Part shown: in pieces, positions 11,556 through 22,785 of the stretch | How the letters are laid out: each line of letters begins with the position of its first letter | Numbering within the stretch: the first letter of the stretch is position 1 | From: Omphiscola glabra | Taxonomy: Eukaryota > Mollusca > Gastropoda > Lymnaeidae | Assembly (NCBI GenBank): GCA_964017045.1 | Contig: OZ024795.1 | Location: forward strand, 28,558,366-28,622,365 | Length of the DNA: 64,000 nt | Direction of reading: 5' to 3' | Position numbers and translations under genes: made by a program | The notes under the pieces: generated by a model | What the model was told of the DNA's origin: nothing | The model's database searches: none | What the model saw: only the letters and a program-made list of their open reading frames with translations

Positions 11556-12785
11556 ATAAACAAATTGTAACGCATGCACTTATTTTGTACTAGTAGAGAT
11601 AATCCGATGTCACCTGGTCAATAATGAAAGGCTTATTTCGTTACCATCTATCTGTTATTGCGAAGTCATGCTGGTGTATGTTCCGGTGTTCTGTTAAATA
11701 GCCTACAACTTTAATACTATTCAACTCAAAAACCCAACATCTAAATCATGATTTTTACTTTTGTAACTTAATCAGGGTTTAATGCATCGTATCCTACAAA
11801 ACAGTAAATCTTAAATCTGATTTTCCTTATTTTTAATGACGTATCTTTTCATAGCTGTTAAGGTTTGTAACATCATTTTGATTTGAGAAATTGGTATCTT
11901 AAATATATGTACCATATCTTTTTCAACGCTTATTAACTACACAAAAAAATATTTTACTTTAACGGTAAAAAAAAAAATACATTTCCGAAATTTAAAAAAA
12001 CATCAACTATTTATTAATATTTCATTTCAATATCTGTAATATTAAATTATTTTGGGATGTTTCTAAACAAATTAAAAACATTAATAAAAGTTCTATACGA
12101 AAGATTCGCCCAATTGCCTCCATAGATGCATAGTTACTCCTCTTATTCCTTTTTATCACGACTATAAACTTAATTTTCGAAACAAAAATACACAACACAT
12201 ATTTCCGTAAACTAAAAGAATATGGTGCTAACAGCCGTTATAAACGTATTAATGTTTCTTTAAGAGAGAACCAAAAATCCTTCTTTCAATACATCTTTGA
12301 AAGCGCAACGTTCTGAATAAAGCATTAGTAAAAATGCGCACACTAAAAATAACTGAAACGGCCTTGACAGAGTCTTCACAAAGCGCACGGCCAAGACATT
12401 TGGAAACAATGTATTTTTTTAACATTTACTCTCTAAAGGTGGTAATCGTTTTCTGTGTAAATTTACAGCTCTCGTGGTTAAGAAATATTGATCAAACTTT
12501 CCAGGAACAATCTAAGAGTGTAGAAAGTTATTAGTATAATATTTAAATTTGGTTGCGATCCACTTTATGCTTTTAATCTTTCCAATCAACACTGGTAAAT
12601 TCATTCATAGTTGCACTGTCCTTCATAGAGTAGATTTTTTTTTTACATTATTTTTTTTATTTAAACCACAAGTTCCCATGATTAGACTGCAGGAGTTTCG
12701 CGTCATCGCGTGTAGCGTGACCTTGGCAAAAATCGTGATTGGCTTAGCCACACTTAAAATGGTTTCATTTAATGACCTATTACAA
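10348..12785. other. Long AT-rich intergenic stretch
   Basis: About 2.4 kb of the least repetitive sequence in the window. It holds a T-homopolymer of about 35 nt (11519-11553) that could be a reverse-oriented poly(A) remnant, but no retroposon body was recognised next to it. Short frames at 12334-12806 lack any recognisable motif and I do not call them. Confidence 0.6.
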
Positions 12786-13150
12786 AAAAACTCCCCAAAG
12801 GTATAATCCCTGTACACAAACATCTCCCCAAAGGTATACTTTTTTATTCAAAAACTCCCCAAAGGTATAATTCATTTATAAAAGCAACTACCCAAAGGTA
12901 TCATTCCTGTTCACAAGCTACTCCCCAAAGGTATCATTCCTGTATACAATCAGCTTCCCAGGGGTATAGTTCCCGTGGTTTAACAACTTGCAACAAAGGT
13001 AACATTCCTAAATACGTCCCGTATACAAACGACTTTCAAAAGATCTATAACTCCTGTATACAAACAGTTTCCCAAACGGCTAAGACCTACTCAATCCAGG
13101 CCAACATACAAACAGTTTCCCAAACGCCAAAGACATACTCAATCCAGGCC
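12786..13150. repeat. About 33-bp decayed minisatellite plus 50-bp duplication
   Basis: Around ten loosely conserved units carry CTCCCCAAAGGTAT and CCTGTATACAAAC. At the right end two 50-bp copies share CAGTTTCCCAAACG and CTCAATCCAGGCCAAC. The decay suggests an old array. Confidence 0.85.
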
Positions 13151-14140
13151 AACAAAGCGTCAAGATAAAATCGGGTCCACACGTTGATCTTATGGGGGGG
13201 GGGGGGGGGGATTCTGTGATCCAAGAAAATACTCTGGCCTGTAACTAAGGCCATGTACTCGCGATAACGCACAAAGTACTTAGTCGACAAATACTAAACT
13301 CTGTAGTCCTTTCGATTTATCTGATGGTTTACTTAAACGATTTCTATTCTCTGATGGATATTTTCATCGATCTGCTTTTGTTTCCTGCAGTGATCGACAC
13401 AATACAATTAATGCCCGACCAGGGTTATGAATGAGGAAGGCTTTTTATAAATGATTTTTTTTTTAACATTAAATCTAAATAAGAGTGATTTTAGACAATG
13501 AAACTATATATAAAACTATCACATTAATGTTATTTCTGGGGGTCAATCAGACCAATCAATGTTCAGAATGGTTTATTAGATCGGAACGCGCTACCTGCGA
13601 GTCTATGAAAGGGGCGTGTACTCTAATGTAGGTGAACAGTCTTGTTGGCTTCAGCACATTTTTCCCGTAGACAAAAAGCGTTCATCTTGTCATAGTGACT
13701 GTTGGCATCGTAGAGGCGGTGGAGGCATGGATACGTGGAGGTATGGATACGTGGAGGCATGGAAACGTAGATACCAAATATTGAATGAGTTAAATGGGCG
13801 TAATCATTAATTTGTGCTTCTTTAAATAAATAATTTACAGTAGGTACATCTGTGTGTGTGTGTGTGTGTGCGTGCGTGCGTGTACATGTTTGTGAGTGTG
13901 TGTGTGACAACCCCTCTGCAAAAAATACCCCTAGCAACCCTGATCTTATTATGGGAGCTTGGTGGGGGGGCACGTTTAAGTGGGACGTATCAAAATGAGG
14001 CTTTGCTTAAATATAAATAAAAGCTCTAAACCAGCTTCCGGCTCAGCGCGAGCAAATAAAGGGAATAAGGGAGATAACACAGTCTGAGCCCTCGCGATAG
14101 GACGCCCACTACATTCGGCTCAATTGTACCATTTACATTA
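13151..14140. other. Spacer with G-run and GT microsatellite
   Basis: It contains a G-homopolymer near 13194-13210, a (GT)n/(GCGT)n microsatellite at about 13850-13908 and a small GTGGAGGCATGGATAC duplication near 13720-13765. No gene was recognised. Confidence 0.6.
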
Positions 14141-14142
14141 AC

Positions 14143-14315
14143 GTGCCCCCCTCTGCCTACCACCCCTGCTAAACGCCCCTGCCCACCGCCTCTTCCCACC
14201 GCCCCTGCCAACCGCCCTCTGGCCACCGCCCCTCCTCACCGCCCTCTGCCTATTACTCCTGCCCTCCGCCCTTGTCTACCCCCCCCCCTGCCTACCGCCC
14301 TCTGCCCATTTGAAA
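14143..14315. repeat. C-rich CCGCCCCTGCC-type repeat
   Basis: Imperfect 12-24 bp units of the form CTGCCCACCGCC/CTCTGCCTACC run for about 170 bp, nearly G-free on this strand. It looks like a short decayed minisatellite. Confidence 0.8.
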
Positions 14316-14690
14316 TCAATGTTTTTTGACATCTTTGTATGCCCCGGAGTATTGAGGATGTTAATTCTACAAATATTGTAATATTCCTTTTCTGTATGCT
14401 ACCGTTAGGTTTCTACCAAGGCTAGATTTGACCAGTTACTGTTCGGTTTCCCCTTGCCATAGGTTTGACTCAATACTGGTCGCAAGCTTTGGGTTTTCAA
14501 CAAAGGATAGATATGACTCAATATTCGACGCAAGTGGTGGGCTTCGATCTACAATAGATTTGACTTAATTCTGGATGAACGCCAAAACATGTAGCACCGC
14601 CGGCGTCTCTGTGAAACTAAAGGTCTTCTTCCAGGGTTTACATGGAATTGGGGGAAAGAGATGGAAAAAGATATTTCGGTTGAATGTACT

Positions 14691-14761
14691 GGTGTCACCA
14701 ATGGGGGGGTGGCCACATCCGGTGACACCAACCCCAAGGACGCCCCTAGACAAGTGCACTG
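14691..14761 (-). mobile_element. Terminus of a GGTGTCACC-type miniature element
   Basis: GGTGTCACCAATGGG, GGTGACACCAACCCCAAGG and CGCCCCTAGAC...CACTG resemble, in reverse, the end of the element at 53604-54120 (CAGTGGCGTCAC...GGTGTCACC). Only one end is seen and no partner terminus was found upstream, so this is probably a solo fragment. Confidence 0.35.
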
Positions 14762-16320
14762 ACGAATAAGAGCAATAATTTATGGGTTGTCATCATATGC
14801 TGGCGGATGATATAGGCTGGGGTGAGAGGTTGGTATGCTTTTAATTATGCTTCCATCAGTTACATTAAATTTTGAAGTTTATGAAGGGCCGTGTCTTAAA
14901 CAGTTGACTCCCTTGCATGCAAGCGAACAATTAACTCCCTTAGATGCATGCGGCTCGACATTTCCAGGGACATTTCCGTCGTCATCGCTGTTTTCATCGT
15001 CAAAGAGTTTCCCAACTAAACACAATTTTGAAAACGGTATGCGCCAAAATACACGTACCTGAAATTCGTGTATCTAGCACGCGCATCATTATTCCAGTCA
15101 CCACGTGTTGCTAGTAGTGAAAATAAAGTTGTATTGTGTAGTTGCTGTGGGCAGTGTTGCGGGCTACTTTCGTAGTCTACTACTCCTTCAAATGCTTCAG
15201 CCTTCCTTACGTTAATCTACTATCACAGATTTGATGTTTAACCTAAAGCCAGACCTGCTTGATTAGTTCTCGTCTCTCTCATTTTGTCGAGTAACTCAAA
15301 CACTGAATAGTTAATTGTAAATTCTGTATTTATTTCCATATACTAAACAATCCATTTGCTACACAGATACATCTTGCAGGAACACAGTATCCTCAGGCAA
15401 CAAGCCCTACAGCGAATCTAACAAACCTTCTATCTCACTACTCGACTCTTGACTACACTAAAGATCTCTCTGGACTCTCGACTCTCTCACTACTCGACTC
15501 TTAGGTGTATGTATAGAACAAGTAGCAGTGTATGTATAGAACCATTACATAATGTGTACATAATTTTTGTTACTTTTGACCTGAATGTAATAAATAATTA
15601 TAGAAACTGACGAGCCATTTGTAAAAAAAACTAAATTCAAGTGAAATGAAACAACAAAGCCCTGGAAATAATAATGTAAGACTTTTGCGTAATTATTTGT
15701 CTCAGCAAGATGCATATCTTTGGCTATGACCATGAAATGTGCTATTTACAATTAATATTTCATTACACATGCTGGCTTGCTGATGATACTAGGTAGCCAA
15801 AATGTATGCATTAAATTTTTTGTGGTTCGTTCTGTCACATAAATTAATAACAATTGTAATTTAAAACTCATTTAAGTGAACCCTTGTAATAAGCTTAACT
15901 AATGGAGGACTTGGGTGGTATCTCCGTGTTGTTGGTGGACGTATTTATTAATATAATATGTGCACATTGGTCTTTGAATTCTCCTTTTAAACTTTAAATA
16001 TTATTTACAGTGATCGGACGAGTTTCGTATTGTTACTACACTCTCACTACACTACGGCTACACATAGAATATATAAAACTATGATGTAGATGTCACCAGC
16101 TACTTTAATATCAAAACGGTAGGCCGGTTTATGCGAATAGTTTATCTCAAAAACATTTGAGATTTTACTGTGAATTCATGGTATTTCTCTTCACTTTATT
16201 TTCTTAGTACGACATAAAGGAAGACCGGGTCCTTGCAAACCTCCTAACTCACATAATAGAGAAGACAACAAATTGGAAATAGACGTTTAAAATGCACTTA
16301 GGAACTTAAATAAACGACTG
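14762..16320. other. AT-rich spacer
   Basis: No gene was recognised. There are small local duplications near 15415-15545 (ACTACTCGACTCTT and GTGTATGTATAGAAC, each twice). Otherwise the sequence appears unique. Confidence 0.5.
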
Positions 16321-16333
16321 TTATAAGCATTTT

Positions 16334-16614
16334 TGTCTATATCAGGAAACCCACACTAGTTGCTGAAAAAAGGGGGCAAGCTACGCTGGGCTGGACATCT
16401 AGAAAAAATGCCAAATGACCGATGAGTGTAGAGGTTGCACCACCAAATCCCCAGAGGAAAACTTCTCACAGCCATACCTGGGCTTAGATGGATGGATGGT
16501 GTGGAGAGGGATCTACAGCACAGAAAAGAAATTCATCAGTTAGGTCTGTGTGGAAAGATGTGGTGAGGCAGGTCAAAGCCCTACGTGGGCTGTAGCGCCA
16601 CAGGGATGGATGGA
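16334..16614 (+). mobile_element. 5'-truncated LINE 3' tail with 13-bp TSD
   Basis: The translated stretch contains LRWAGHLEKMPND followed by a degraded WMDGVERDLQ-like segment. These are typical of the C-terminal end of reverse-transcriptase-encoding non-LTR retrotransposons. The element ends in a GGATGGATGG simple tail, also typical. TTATAAGCATTTT occurs immediately before (16321-16333) and after (16615-16627), a perfect 13-bp target-site duplication that fixes both ends. Only about 280 bp of the 3' end was inserted, and the frame contains stops (for example after the second HTWA segment). The copy is dead on arrival. Clade is uncertain (RTE-like is a guess). Confidence 0.85.
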
Positions 16615-17081
16615 TTATAAGCATTTTAAAAATTGTATTTCTTAATGGACGACCTGGTACGAATGTTTTTTAATCAAGCAACAAAATGACATTTTAAATA
16701 ATTGTACTCAAGTGTCTTGTAACTTCTGGTGAAACCAAAACAAAAACAACAATAAATAAATAAATAAACGGGAAAACTTAAACACTAGGAGAAATAAAAG
16801 AGATCAGAAGGAAAGTAATATGGTAAAATGCTGGCGGTTTTTTTTTTGGTCTTAGCAAACACGGGGCGGGATGCAAGAAGGTTGCGGAAGGGCATCGATT
16901 TCTGCGTGGGTGGATGTTTGGATTAGTTCAAGTAAGAATTGATTAACCTTTGGCAAAAGCAATGGGCAGCTAGCATGGTGGCTCTCTGGTCGTTGAAAGA
17001 TGAGGCGATAAAGAGATGCTTTCCGTGATGGTCTCAGACAAGGTGGAGAATAACATCAAGTTGTTAAGGGATAAGAGGTGT

Positions 17082-17325
17082 TGGTGAGGAGAAGTGGCTA
17101 GTGAGGAGAAGTGGTAGTGAGGAGAAGTGGTTAGTGAGGAGAAGTGGCAGTGAGGAGAAGTGGCAGTGAGGAAAAGTGGTAGTGAGGAGAAGGGGTTAGT
17201 GAGGAGATGAGTTAGTGAGATCAGTTTGTGAGGAGATGAGTTAGTCGGGAGATGAGTTAGACAGGAGATGAGTTACTCAGGAGATGAGTTACTGATGAGA
17301 TGAGTTAGTCACGAGAAGTAGTTAG
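17082..17325. repeat. 16-18 bp AGTGAGGAGAAGTGG / GGAGATGAGTTAGTC repeats
   Basis: Two related purine-rich unit types follow each other: GTGAGGAGAAGTGGTTA (to about 17205), then GGAGATGAGTTAGTCA (to about 17325). They are imperfect, with a gradual change of unit along the tract. Confidence 0.85.
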
Positions 17326-17477
17326 TGAGCATCAATTATTTTCATCAGGTCGTAAGATCATCAGAGCTTATTGTACAGAGCATCAGATCAAAAGATCATC
17401 AGATCATAAGATCATCGATAACCAATTTCAAAATATTTGGAAACCAAAGTTTGAAAAGGAAACGAGTAAATTGGTTG

Positions 17478-17826
17478 CCATGTTTGCCAAGACCTTTTGT
17501 TTTGTGCCATGTTTACTAAGACCTTTTGTTTTGTGCCATGTTTACTAAGACCTTTTGTTTTGTGCCATGTTTGCCAAGACCTTTTGTTTTGTGCCATGTT
17601 TGCCAAGACCTTTTGTTTTGTGCCATGTTTGCCAAGACTTTTTGTTTTGTGCCATGTTTGCCAAGACCTTTTTGTTTTGTGCCATGTTTACCAAGACTTT
17701 TTGTTTTGTGCCATGTTTACCAAGACCTTTTTGTTTTGTGCCATGTTTACCAAGACCTTTTTTTTTGTGCCATGTTTGCCAAGACTTTTTGTTTTGTGCC
17801 ATGTTTACCAAGACCTTTTGTTTTGT
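17478..17826. repeat. 29-30 bp CCATGTTTGCCAAGACC minisatellite
   Basis: About 12 units with core CCATGTTTGCCAAGACC and a T/G-rich tail TTTTGTTTTGTG whose T-count varies (29 or 30 bp). Frame changes caused by the T-run produce several short spurious Cys/Phe-rich ORFs. Upstream at 17345-17420 is a short ATCATCAGATCATAAG repeat. Confidence 0.95.
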
Positions 17827-17829
17827 AGA

Positions 17830-18340
17830 TATATTGTTGAGCAATTCTAAAGCTTATAAATAAATGCCGAAATATAGTTTAATCTACGCCTTTTAAATAA
17901 ACAGAGAAGTTAAGGAATTCTAGTTTTTTCCAGTTAAACATATAGGCCTAGAATATTTTATTAATTGTAATTTAAAATTATGATTTACGCTAATGTTGTG
18001 TTAGTGTGTGACCAAACGTAGTCGTTCCCTTGTTGGATGTTAAAAGTAATTTAGTTAGACAGCACATTTGTTATTTCTAAATACTTTCTTCTTTTATCAA
18101 GTTCAAAGGAGAACTAAATTCGATATTGAAATTTCGGATCTTCTCAATTAATTTTTTTTCTCCCCCTCAAATTTAATTTTTACTTTCAGCTATTTTCACT
18201 GACCTGTCAGAGGCCGGCTCTGAGAGGAATTACGCAATAAGATATTTTATACAATGGTGATTGGGCCGAAGATAGGCCTCCTATTCATACCATTAAATAA
18301 AAATTCACAAGTCGTCTCGTTTGTAACTAGCTCTACTAAA
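17830..18340. other. AT-rich spacer
   Basis: Nothing recognised between the two arrays. Confidence 0.5.
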
Positions 18341-19630
18341 AGGCACACACAACACTAAAGGGGTACTCACAACACTAAAGGTCACACACAACACTAAAGG
18401 TCACAAACAACCCTAAAGGTCACACACAACCCTAAAGGTCACACACAACACTAAAGGTCACACACAACACTAAAGGTCACACACAACACTAAAGGTCACA
18501 AACAACACTAAAGGTCACACACAACCCTAAAGGTCACACACAACACTAAAGGTCACACACAACACTAAAGGTCACACACAACCCTAAAGGTCACACACAA
18601 CACTAAAGGTCACACACAACACTAAAGGTCACACACAACACTAAAGGTCACACACAACACTAATGGTCACACACAACACTAATGGTCACACACAACACTA
18701 AAGGTCACACACAACACTAAAGGTCACACACAACACTAAAGGTCACACACAACACTAAAGGTCACACACAACACTAATGGTCACACACAACACTAAAGGT
18801 CACACACAATACTAAAGGTCACACACAACACTAAAGGTCACACACAACACTAAAGGTCACACACAACACTAAAGGTCACACACAACACTAAAGGTCACAC
18901 ACAACACTAAAGGTCACACACAACACTAAAGGGGTAGTTACAACACTATAGGGAATACACAACACTAAAGGGCACACACAATTTTAAAGGGCGCATCCAA
19001 CTCTTAAAGGGCACACACAACACTAATGAGCACACACAACACTAAAGGTCACACACAACACTAAAGGGGTAGTTACAACACTATAGGGAATACACAACAC
19101 TAAAGGGCACACACAACTTTAAAGGGCGCATCCAACACTAAAGGGCACACACAACACTAAAGGGGCACACACAACACTAAAGGGGCACACACAACACTAA
19201 AGGGGCACACACAACACTAAAGGGCACACACAACACTAAAGGGGCACACACAACACTAAAGGGGCACACACAACACTTAAGGGGCACACACAACACTAAA
19301 GGGCGCATCCAACACTTAAAGAGCACACACAACACTAAAGGGCACACACAACACTAAAGGGGCACACACAACACTAAAGGTCACACACAACACTAAAGGT
19401 CACACACAACACTAAAGGGGCGCACACAACACTAAAGGTCACACACAACACTAAAGGTCACACACAACACTAAAGGGCACACACACAACACTAAAGGGCA
19501 GACACAACACTAAAGGGCACTCACAACACTAAATGGCGCATCCAACACTTAAGGGGCACACACAACACTGAAGGGCACACAGAACACTAAAGGGCACACA
19601 CAACACATGAAGGGCACATAGAACACTTAA
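18341..19630. repeat. 19-bp CACACACAACACTAAAGGT minisatellite
   Basis: About 65 copies. The left part (to about 18930) is uniform GGTCACACAC. The right part mixes GGGGCACACAC, GGGCACACAC and GGGCGCATCCAACACTTAAAG variants. A segment of about 120 bp containing TAGTTACAACACTATAGGGA occurs twice (about 18931 and 19069), showing an internal block duplication. Confidence 0.96.
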
Positions 19631-20132
19631 AAAAAATGTTTTCTTCCATTTCGTGGAGTTATCTTCCAGTTCGATGAGTTCCGGGAAATAAATCAGCCAT
19701 GTACAACGTGATGGTAGCAAAGGGAGGTAATTTCCCGCGTTCTTTGAACGCTATCTTGAGTTGTCCCACGGGCTATTGCAGACGAGTACTAAATGTACTT
19801 GATGCTATTGAAAGACGTCAATAACACAGTGGCTGGCTGAGATCGATATTAAAAGCGATTCCTGGAATCGGTCGAAGGTCAAAGGACGTGGAGGGGAGTG
19901 GGGTACAAAAGTCGTGATTAATTTCTGCAACTTCCTTTTCTTTGTCAGGTCTGAGTGCCCATGGAAAGATAACTCCGTCTTTAAATAGACCTCCCGAAGT
20001 GAGTTTGAAGAAATTGTATTCTTTATAAAATGTTTTCTGTTGATGAAAATGTTTTTGGTGCCCTATATGGATCCAGTGCTGACCTTTTTCTCCGGGAATA
20101 AAACAACATAGAATTGTATAATCAAAAATTAC
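19631..20132. other. Spacer before GC-rich retroposon
   Basis: Moderately AT-rich unique sequence. A 120-aa frame on the minus strand (19818-20180) shows no recognisable motif and runs into the retroposon, so it is not called. Confidence 0.5.
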
Positions 20133-20142
20133 ATTAGAAGCC

Positions 20143-20691
20143 ACGCGGCAGCGTCCCTTAGGCAACTTAGGGGCGTCCACCTGGGGTTTGCCTCTTCGTG
20201 GCGTGGCAGACTAGTACGGTGGTCCAACCACCTGAAGCACAAAACCCCGGCCGACCGCATGACTCCCAGCGCAACGGGAGTAGCAGTGTATAAAATTAAT
20301 ACTTGTTGCCGTTGATGGATACGAGGTAGGGGTGGCGAATGCCTATAATTATGATTTTAACTACGCGGCCGTGAGAAAGCCGCTCCCAGGCAAACGTTTC
20401 GTCCCACCATAACGTCCCGACCGAAAGACTCCCTGGGCGGTAACGCAACCCCATCCCTCCGGAGTGGAAGCAAAGCCGTCCTGACTCCTGGAGAGTGGAG
20501 CGCGAACGCTTTAAACGCAGCGTTTTCGGTCGACCAGATGTCCCCCAGGCCAGGGGGGGAGGTTCCCGGCGCGCCGCCGCACGGTCTGTCGGTGGGGAAA
20601 CCCGGCGGGCTGGCTGGTGTGGAGGTGTGCCTGGAGGTGCATTAAGAGCTCGCGCTCGACGGCCCACAGACGCCATCTCTTATGTGACGTT
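20143..20691 (+). mobile_element. GC-rich retroposon, copy 1 (10-bp TSD)
   Basis: A 549-bp GC-rich insertion sits in AT-rich DNA. It is bounded by a perfect 10-bp direct repeat ATTAGAAGCC at 20133-20142 and 20692-20701. Its body from TTGCCGTTGATGGATACGAG (20306) to the end matches a second insertion at 47696-48415. Shared words in order are GAGAAAGC-GCTCC-AGGCAA, CGTTTCGTCCCA, GGTCGACCAGATGTC/GGTCAACCAGATGTC, GGGGAAACCCGGCGG, GCTCGACGGCCC and ACGCCAT at the end. It has no poly(A) tail; the 3' end is ACGCCATCTCTTATG. I cannot say whether it is a long SINE or the 3' end of an unknown LINE. Short frames on both strands are conserved in register but not persuasive as proteins. Confidence 0.82.
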
Positions 20692-20728
20692 ATTAGAAGC
20701 CGCCTGGGTCAAATAAAAATGTTATTTA

Positions 20729-20905
20729 TGATCAGCAGGTGTTAATCAGCCGGTGTTAATCAGCAGGTGTTAATCAGCAGGTGGTAATCAGCAGGTGTTA
20801 ATCAGCAGGTGTTTATCAGCAGGTGTTAGCCAGCCGGTGTTAATCAGCAGGTGTTAATCAGCAGGTGTTAATCAGCCGGTGTTAATCAGCAGGTGATAAT
20901 CAGCA
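20729..20905. repeat. 14-bp TAATCAGCAGGTGT minisatellite
   Basis: About 13 units with CAGCAGG/CAGCCGG variants. It begins about 30 bp after the retroposon's target-site duplication. Confidence 0.95.
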
Positions 20906-21286
20906 CACAAAAAAACTCATACTGGACCATCCTCGCGTTTCCATAAGAAGCTATCGACTCCCACTGCCACATCTTTTAGCTCTTCAGGGCCCAAAATAAA
21001 CCATCCTTTATCAATTCTCAATAAACATCAAGTATCCTTGGCCAGAAGTATTTCTTCCCTGGTCATGAGACACATGACAGATGAAGAAGAACTGATATCT
21101 GAACTGTCAAGGAATACGAAGCTTAAATTATTGTTTTTTTATTATTTTATTTTTTTGTAACTGGTGATTTGGGAATCTTGTGGAAGATGGAGAAAAGAAG
21201 AATGTAGCTAATGAGTCTGTGAAAGAAGAAAGGGGGTTCGGATATTTGGGGGTGGTGGAGAAGCTCCATACTGGCAGATCCTAGAG

Positions 21287-21484
21287 CAGTGGTTCTTAAC
21301 CTTCCTAATGCCGCCACCATTAAATACACTTCCTCGTGCTGTGGCGACCCACAAACACAAAGAGTTTTTCGTTTCAATTTCATAACTTTCGAGTGTATGT
21401 GTTTTCCGATTGTCTCGGGCTACGCCTGTGTAAGGGTCGTTCGACGGCCCAAAGGGGTCGCGACCCACAGGTTAAGAACCACTG
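21287..21484 (+). mobile_element. SPIN-like hAT miniature element, complete
   Basis: A 198-bp element has perfect 16-bp terminal inverted repeats CAGTGGTTCTTAACCT. The left end continues TCCTAATGCCGCCACC. The right end, read inward, continues GTGGGTCGCGACCCCTTTGG. The sub-terminal GGGTCGTTCGACGGCCC and GTGTTTTCCGATTGTCTCGG words match what I remember of the SPIN (SPACE INVADERS) hAT family of vertebrates. Flanking octamers TCCTAGAG (21279-21286) and TTCTAGAA (21485-21492) agree at 6 of 8 positions and have TA at the centre, as expected for Buster-type hAT targets. It has no coding capacity and would depend on a transposase supplied in trans. Confidence 0.85.
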
Positions 21485-21535
21485 TTCTAGAAGTAAATCT
21501 TATTAGTGAGCTGTAAGATATAAGACCCACTAGAA

Positions 21536-21600
21536 TAGTGGTTCTCAACCTTCCTGATGCCGCGACCCTTTAATACAGTTTATCATGTTTTAAATCAAGA
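21536..21600 (+). mobile_element. SPIN-like hAT left-end fragment
   Basis: TAGTGGTTCTCAACCTTCC continues with TGATGCCGCGACCC and TTTAATACAGTTT. It repeats the left end of the complete element only 51 bp to its left, same orientation. Homology fades after about 60 bp and no right end was found in the following 350 bp of AT-rich sequence. It is either a truncated copy or a longer relative with an unrecognised interior. Confidence 0.7.
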
Positions 21601-22042
21601 AGCTGATCCGAAGAATGTGTGCTTCTATGAGGCACTTTTTAAAAATTTCTTATGACCTTCTTTATTGTATCATAAACTGAAAATCATTGTTAAAGATGGA
21701 GCAAGGTGGTAGTTAAAAATAGCTCAAATTATCATTGTGATATATGACACAATATATCATTCTTAAAAAAATTAATTATAATAATATATACCTTATATTA
21801 GATTTTTTATATATATATAATTCTAAATTACAGGTGTTCATTTTCTCTATAAAATAAAAACTATATCACAGCTGGTCCGGTCAACTTGGTGTTTACAGTC
21901 TAGAGATCTTCAGGGATTCCTAAATATTGATGATTACTGAAAGCAAAGCTCCACGTGATTACATCATTGTATACCATGAAGTTAACACAAGCATTTTTGG
22001 CGCCTCATGCTCAGTTCACACGATCGAATTGTTTAAAGCACT
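21601..22042. other. AT-rich spacer
   Basis: Strongly AT-rich, with TATATA runs near 21780-21830. It could be the interior of the hAT copy starting at 21536. No protein similarity seen. Confidence 0.4.
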
Positions 22043-22785
22043 ATTTCTTCTTGTGCCTTTTTTACCCCGCCTGGGGCATTGGCCACCCACAAGAATTTTC
22101 CATTCATCACGGTCCTATCCTTTCCTTTATAGTTGTTTCCAGGTGTATTCCATATTTTGCGTGTCTAGCTCGCGTCTCCATGTATTCTTTGGCCTTCCTC
22201 TTTTACTTTTTCCCTGCGGATTCCGTGCTAGGGATTGTCTGGTGGTGCTGTCTGGGGGGGGGGGGGGCTGTCTGGGGGGGGGGGGATTGTCTGGTGGTGC
22301 TATCTGGGGGGCATTGTCTGGTGGTGCTGTCTGGGGGTTTTTGGAGAGTGTGCCCTATCCACCTCCATCTTTTCTTTATGACGTCTTCGTCAGTGTGCAC
22401 TTGGTAAGTCCTTTCTAGTAGATCTTTGTTGGTGATGGTATTTGGCCCTTTGATGTTCCGAAGTGTTTATGAAGGTCTGCACTTTCTGCGTAATGCCTGC
22501 TGTTGTTTTCCAAGTCTCTGTTCCATATCGTAGGACTGTTTTGACATGTGTGTTATAGATTCTGACTTTCGTTTGCAGCGTCAGCTCCTTCGACTCCCAT
22601 ATTTTCTTTAATAGCAAAAATGCTGATCTAGCTTTTCCAATTCTAGCCCTTATATTTACGTCGGATCTGCCATTTATGTCGATGGTGTTGCCTAAGAATG
22701 TAAAGGACTTCACTTCTTCCAGTGCCTTTCCTGACAGAGAGATATGCTCTGGTTTGCTGAGTTTACCTTCATGATTATGTAAAAC
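22043..22785 (-). mobile_element. LINE fragment, C-terminal part of RT ORF (family A)
   Basis: The minus strand encodes, in order, EHISLSGKALEEVKSFTFLG, IRARIGKARSAFLLLKK, VLRYGTETWKTT and, after a frameshift near 22450, KKRWRWIGHTLQKP. These are the thumb and C-terminal regions of non-LTR reverse transcriptases. The same family occurs on the plus strand at 60151-61350 ([33 protein letters not shown]). The copy is 5'-truncated, and the catalytic RT palm is absent. Within the C-terminal part a repeat expansion (22236-22336) has replaced the usual sequence. The tail reads, in the minus strand, AAAAAAGGCACAAGAAGAA. No clear target-site duplication was found. Confidence 0.85.
22236..22336. repeat. 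Nascent GTCTGGTGGTGCT repeat inside a LINE
   Basis: Four to five imperfect units of GTCTGGTGGTGCTGTCTGGG with two long G-runs interrupt the LINE coding homology between IGHTLQKP and the terminal KRKRGRP-like region. On the minus strand they read as Asp-Ser-Thr-Thr-Arg-Gln/Pro-rich peptide. This looks like local tandem duplication of LINE sequence. Confidence 0.75.

Noticed and set aside
19818..20180. 120-aa minus-strand frame before the GC-rich retroposon
   Set aside because: No recognisable motif, and its start lies inside the inserted retroposon, so it cannot be an ancestral gene.
21927..22418. 163-aa and 150-aa plus-strand frames
   Set aside because: Antisense to the family A LINE fragment and its internal G-rich repeat.
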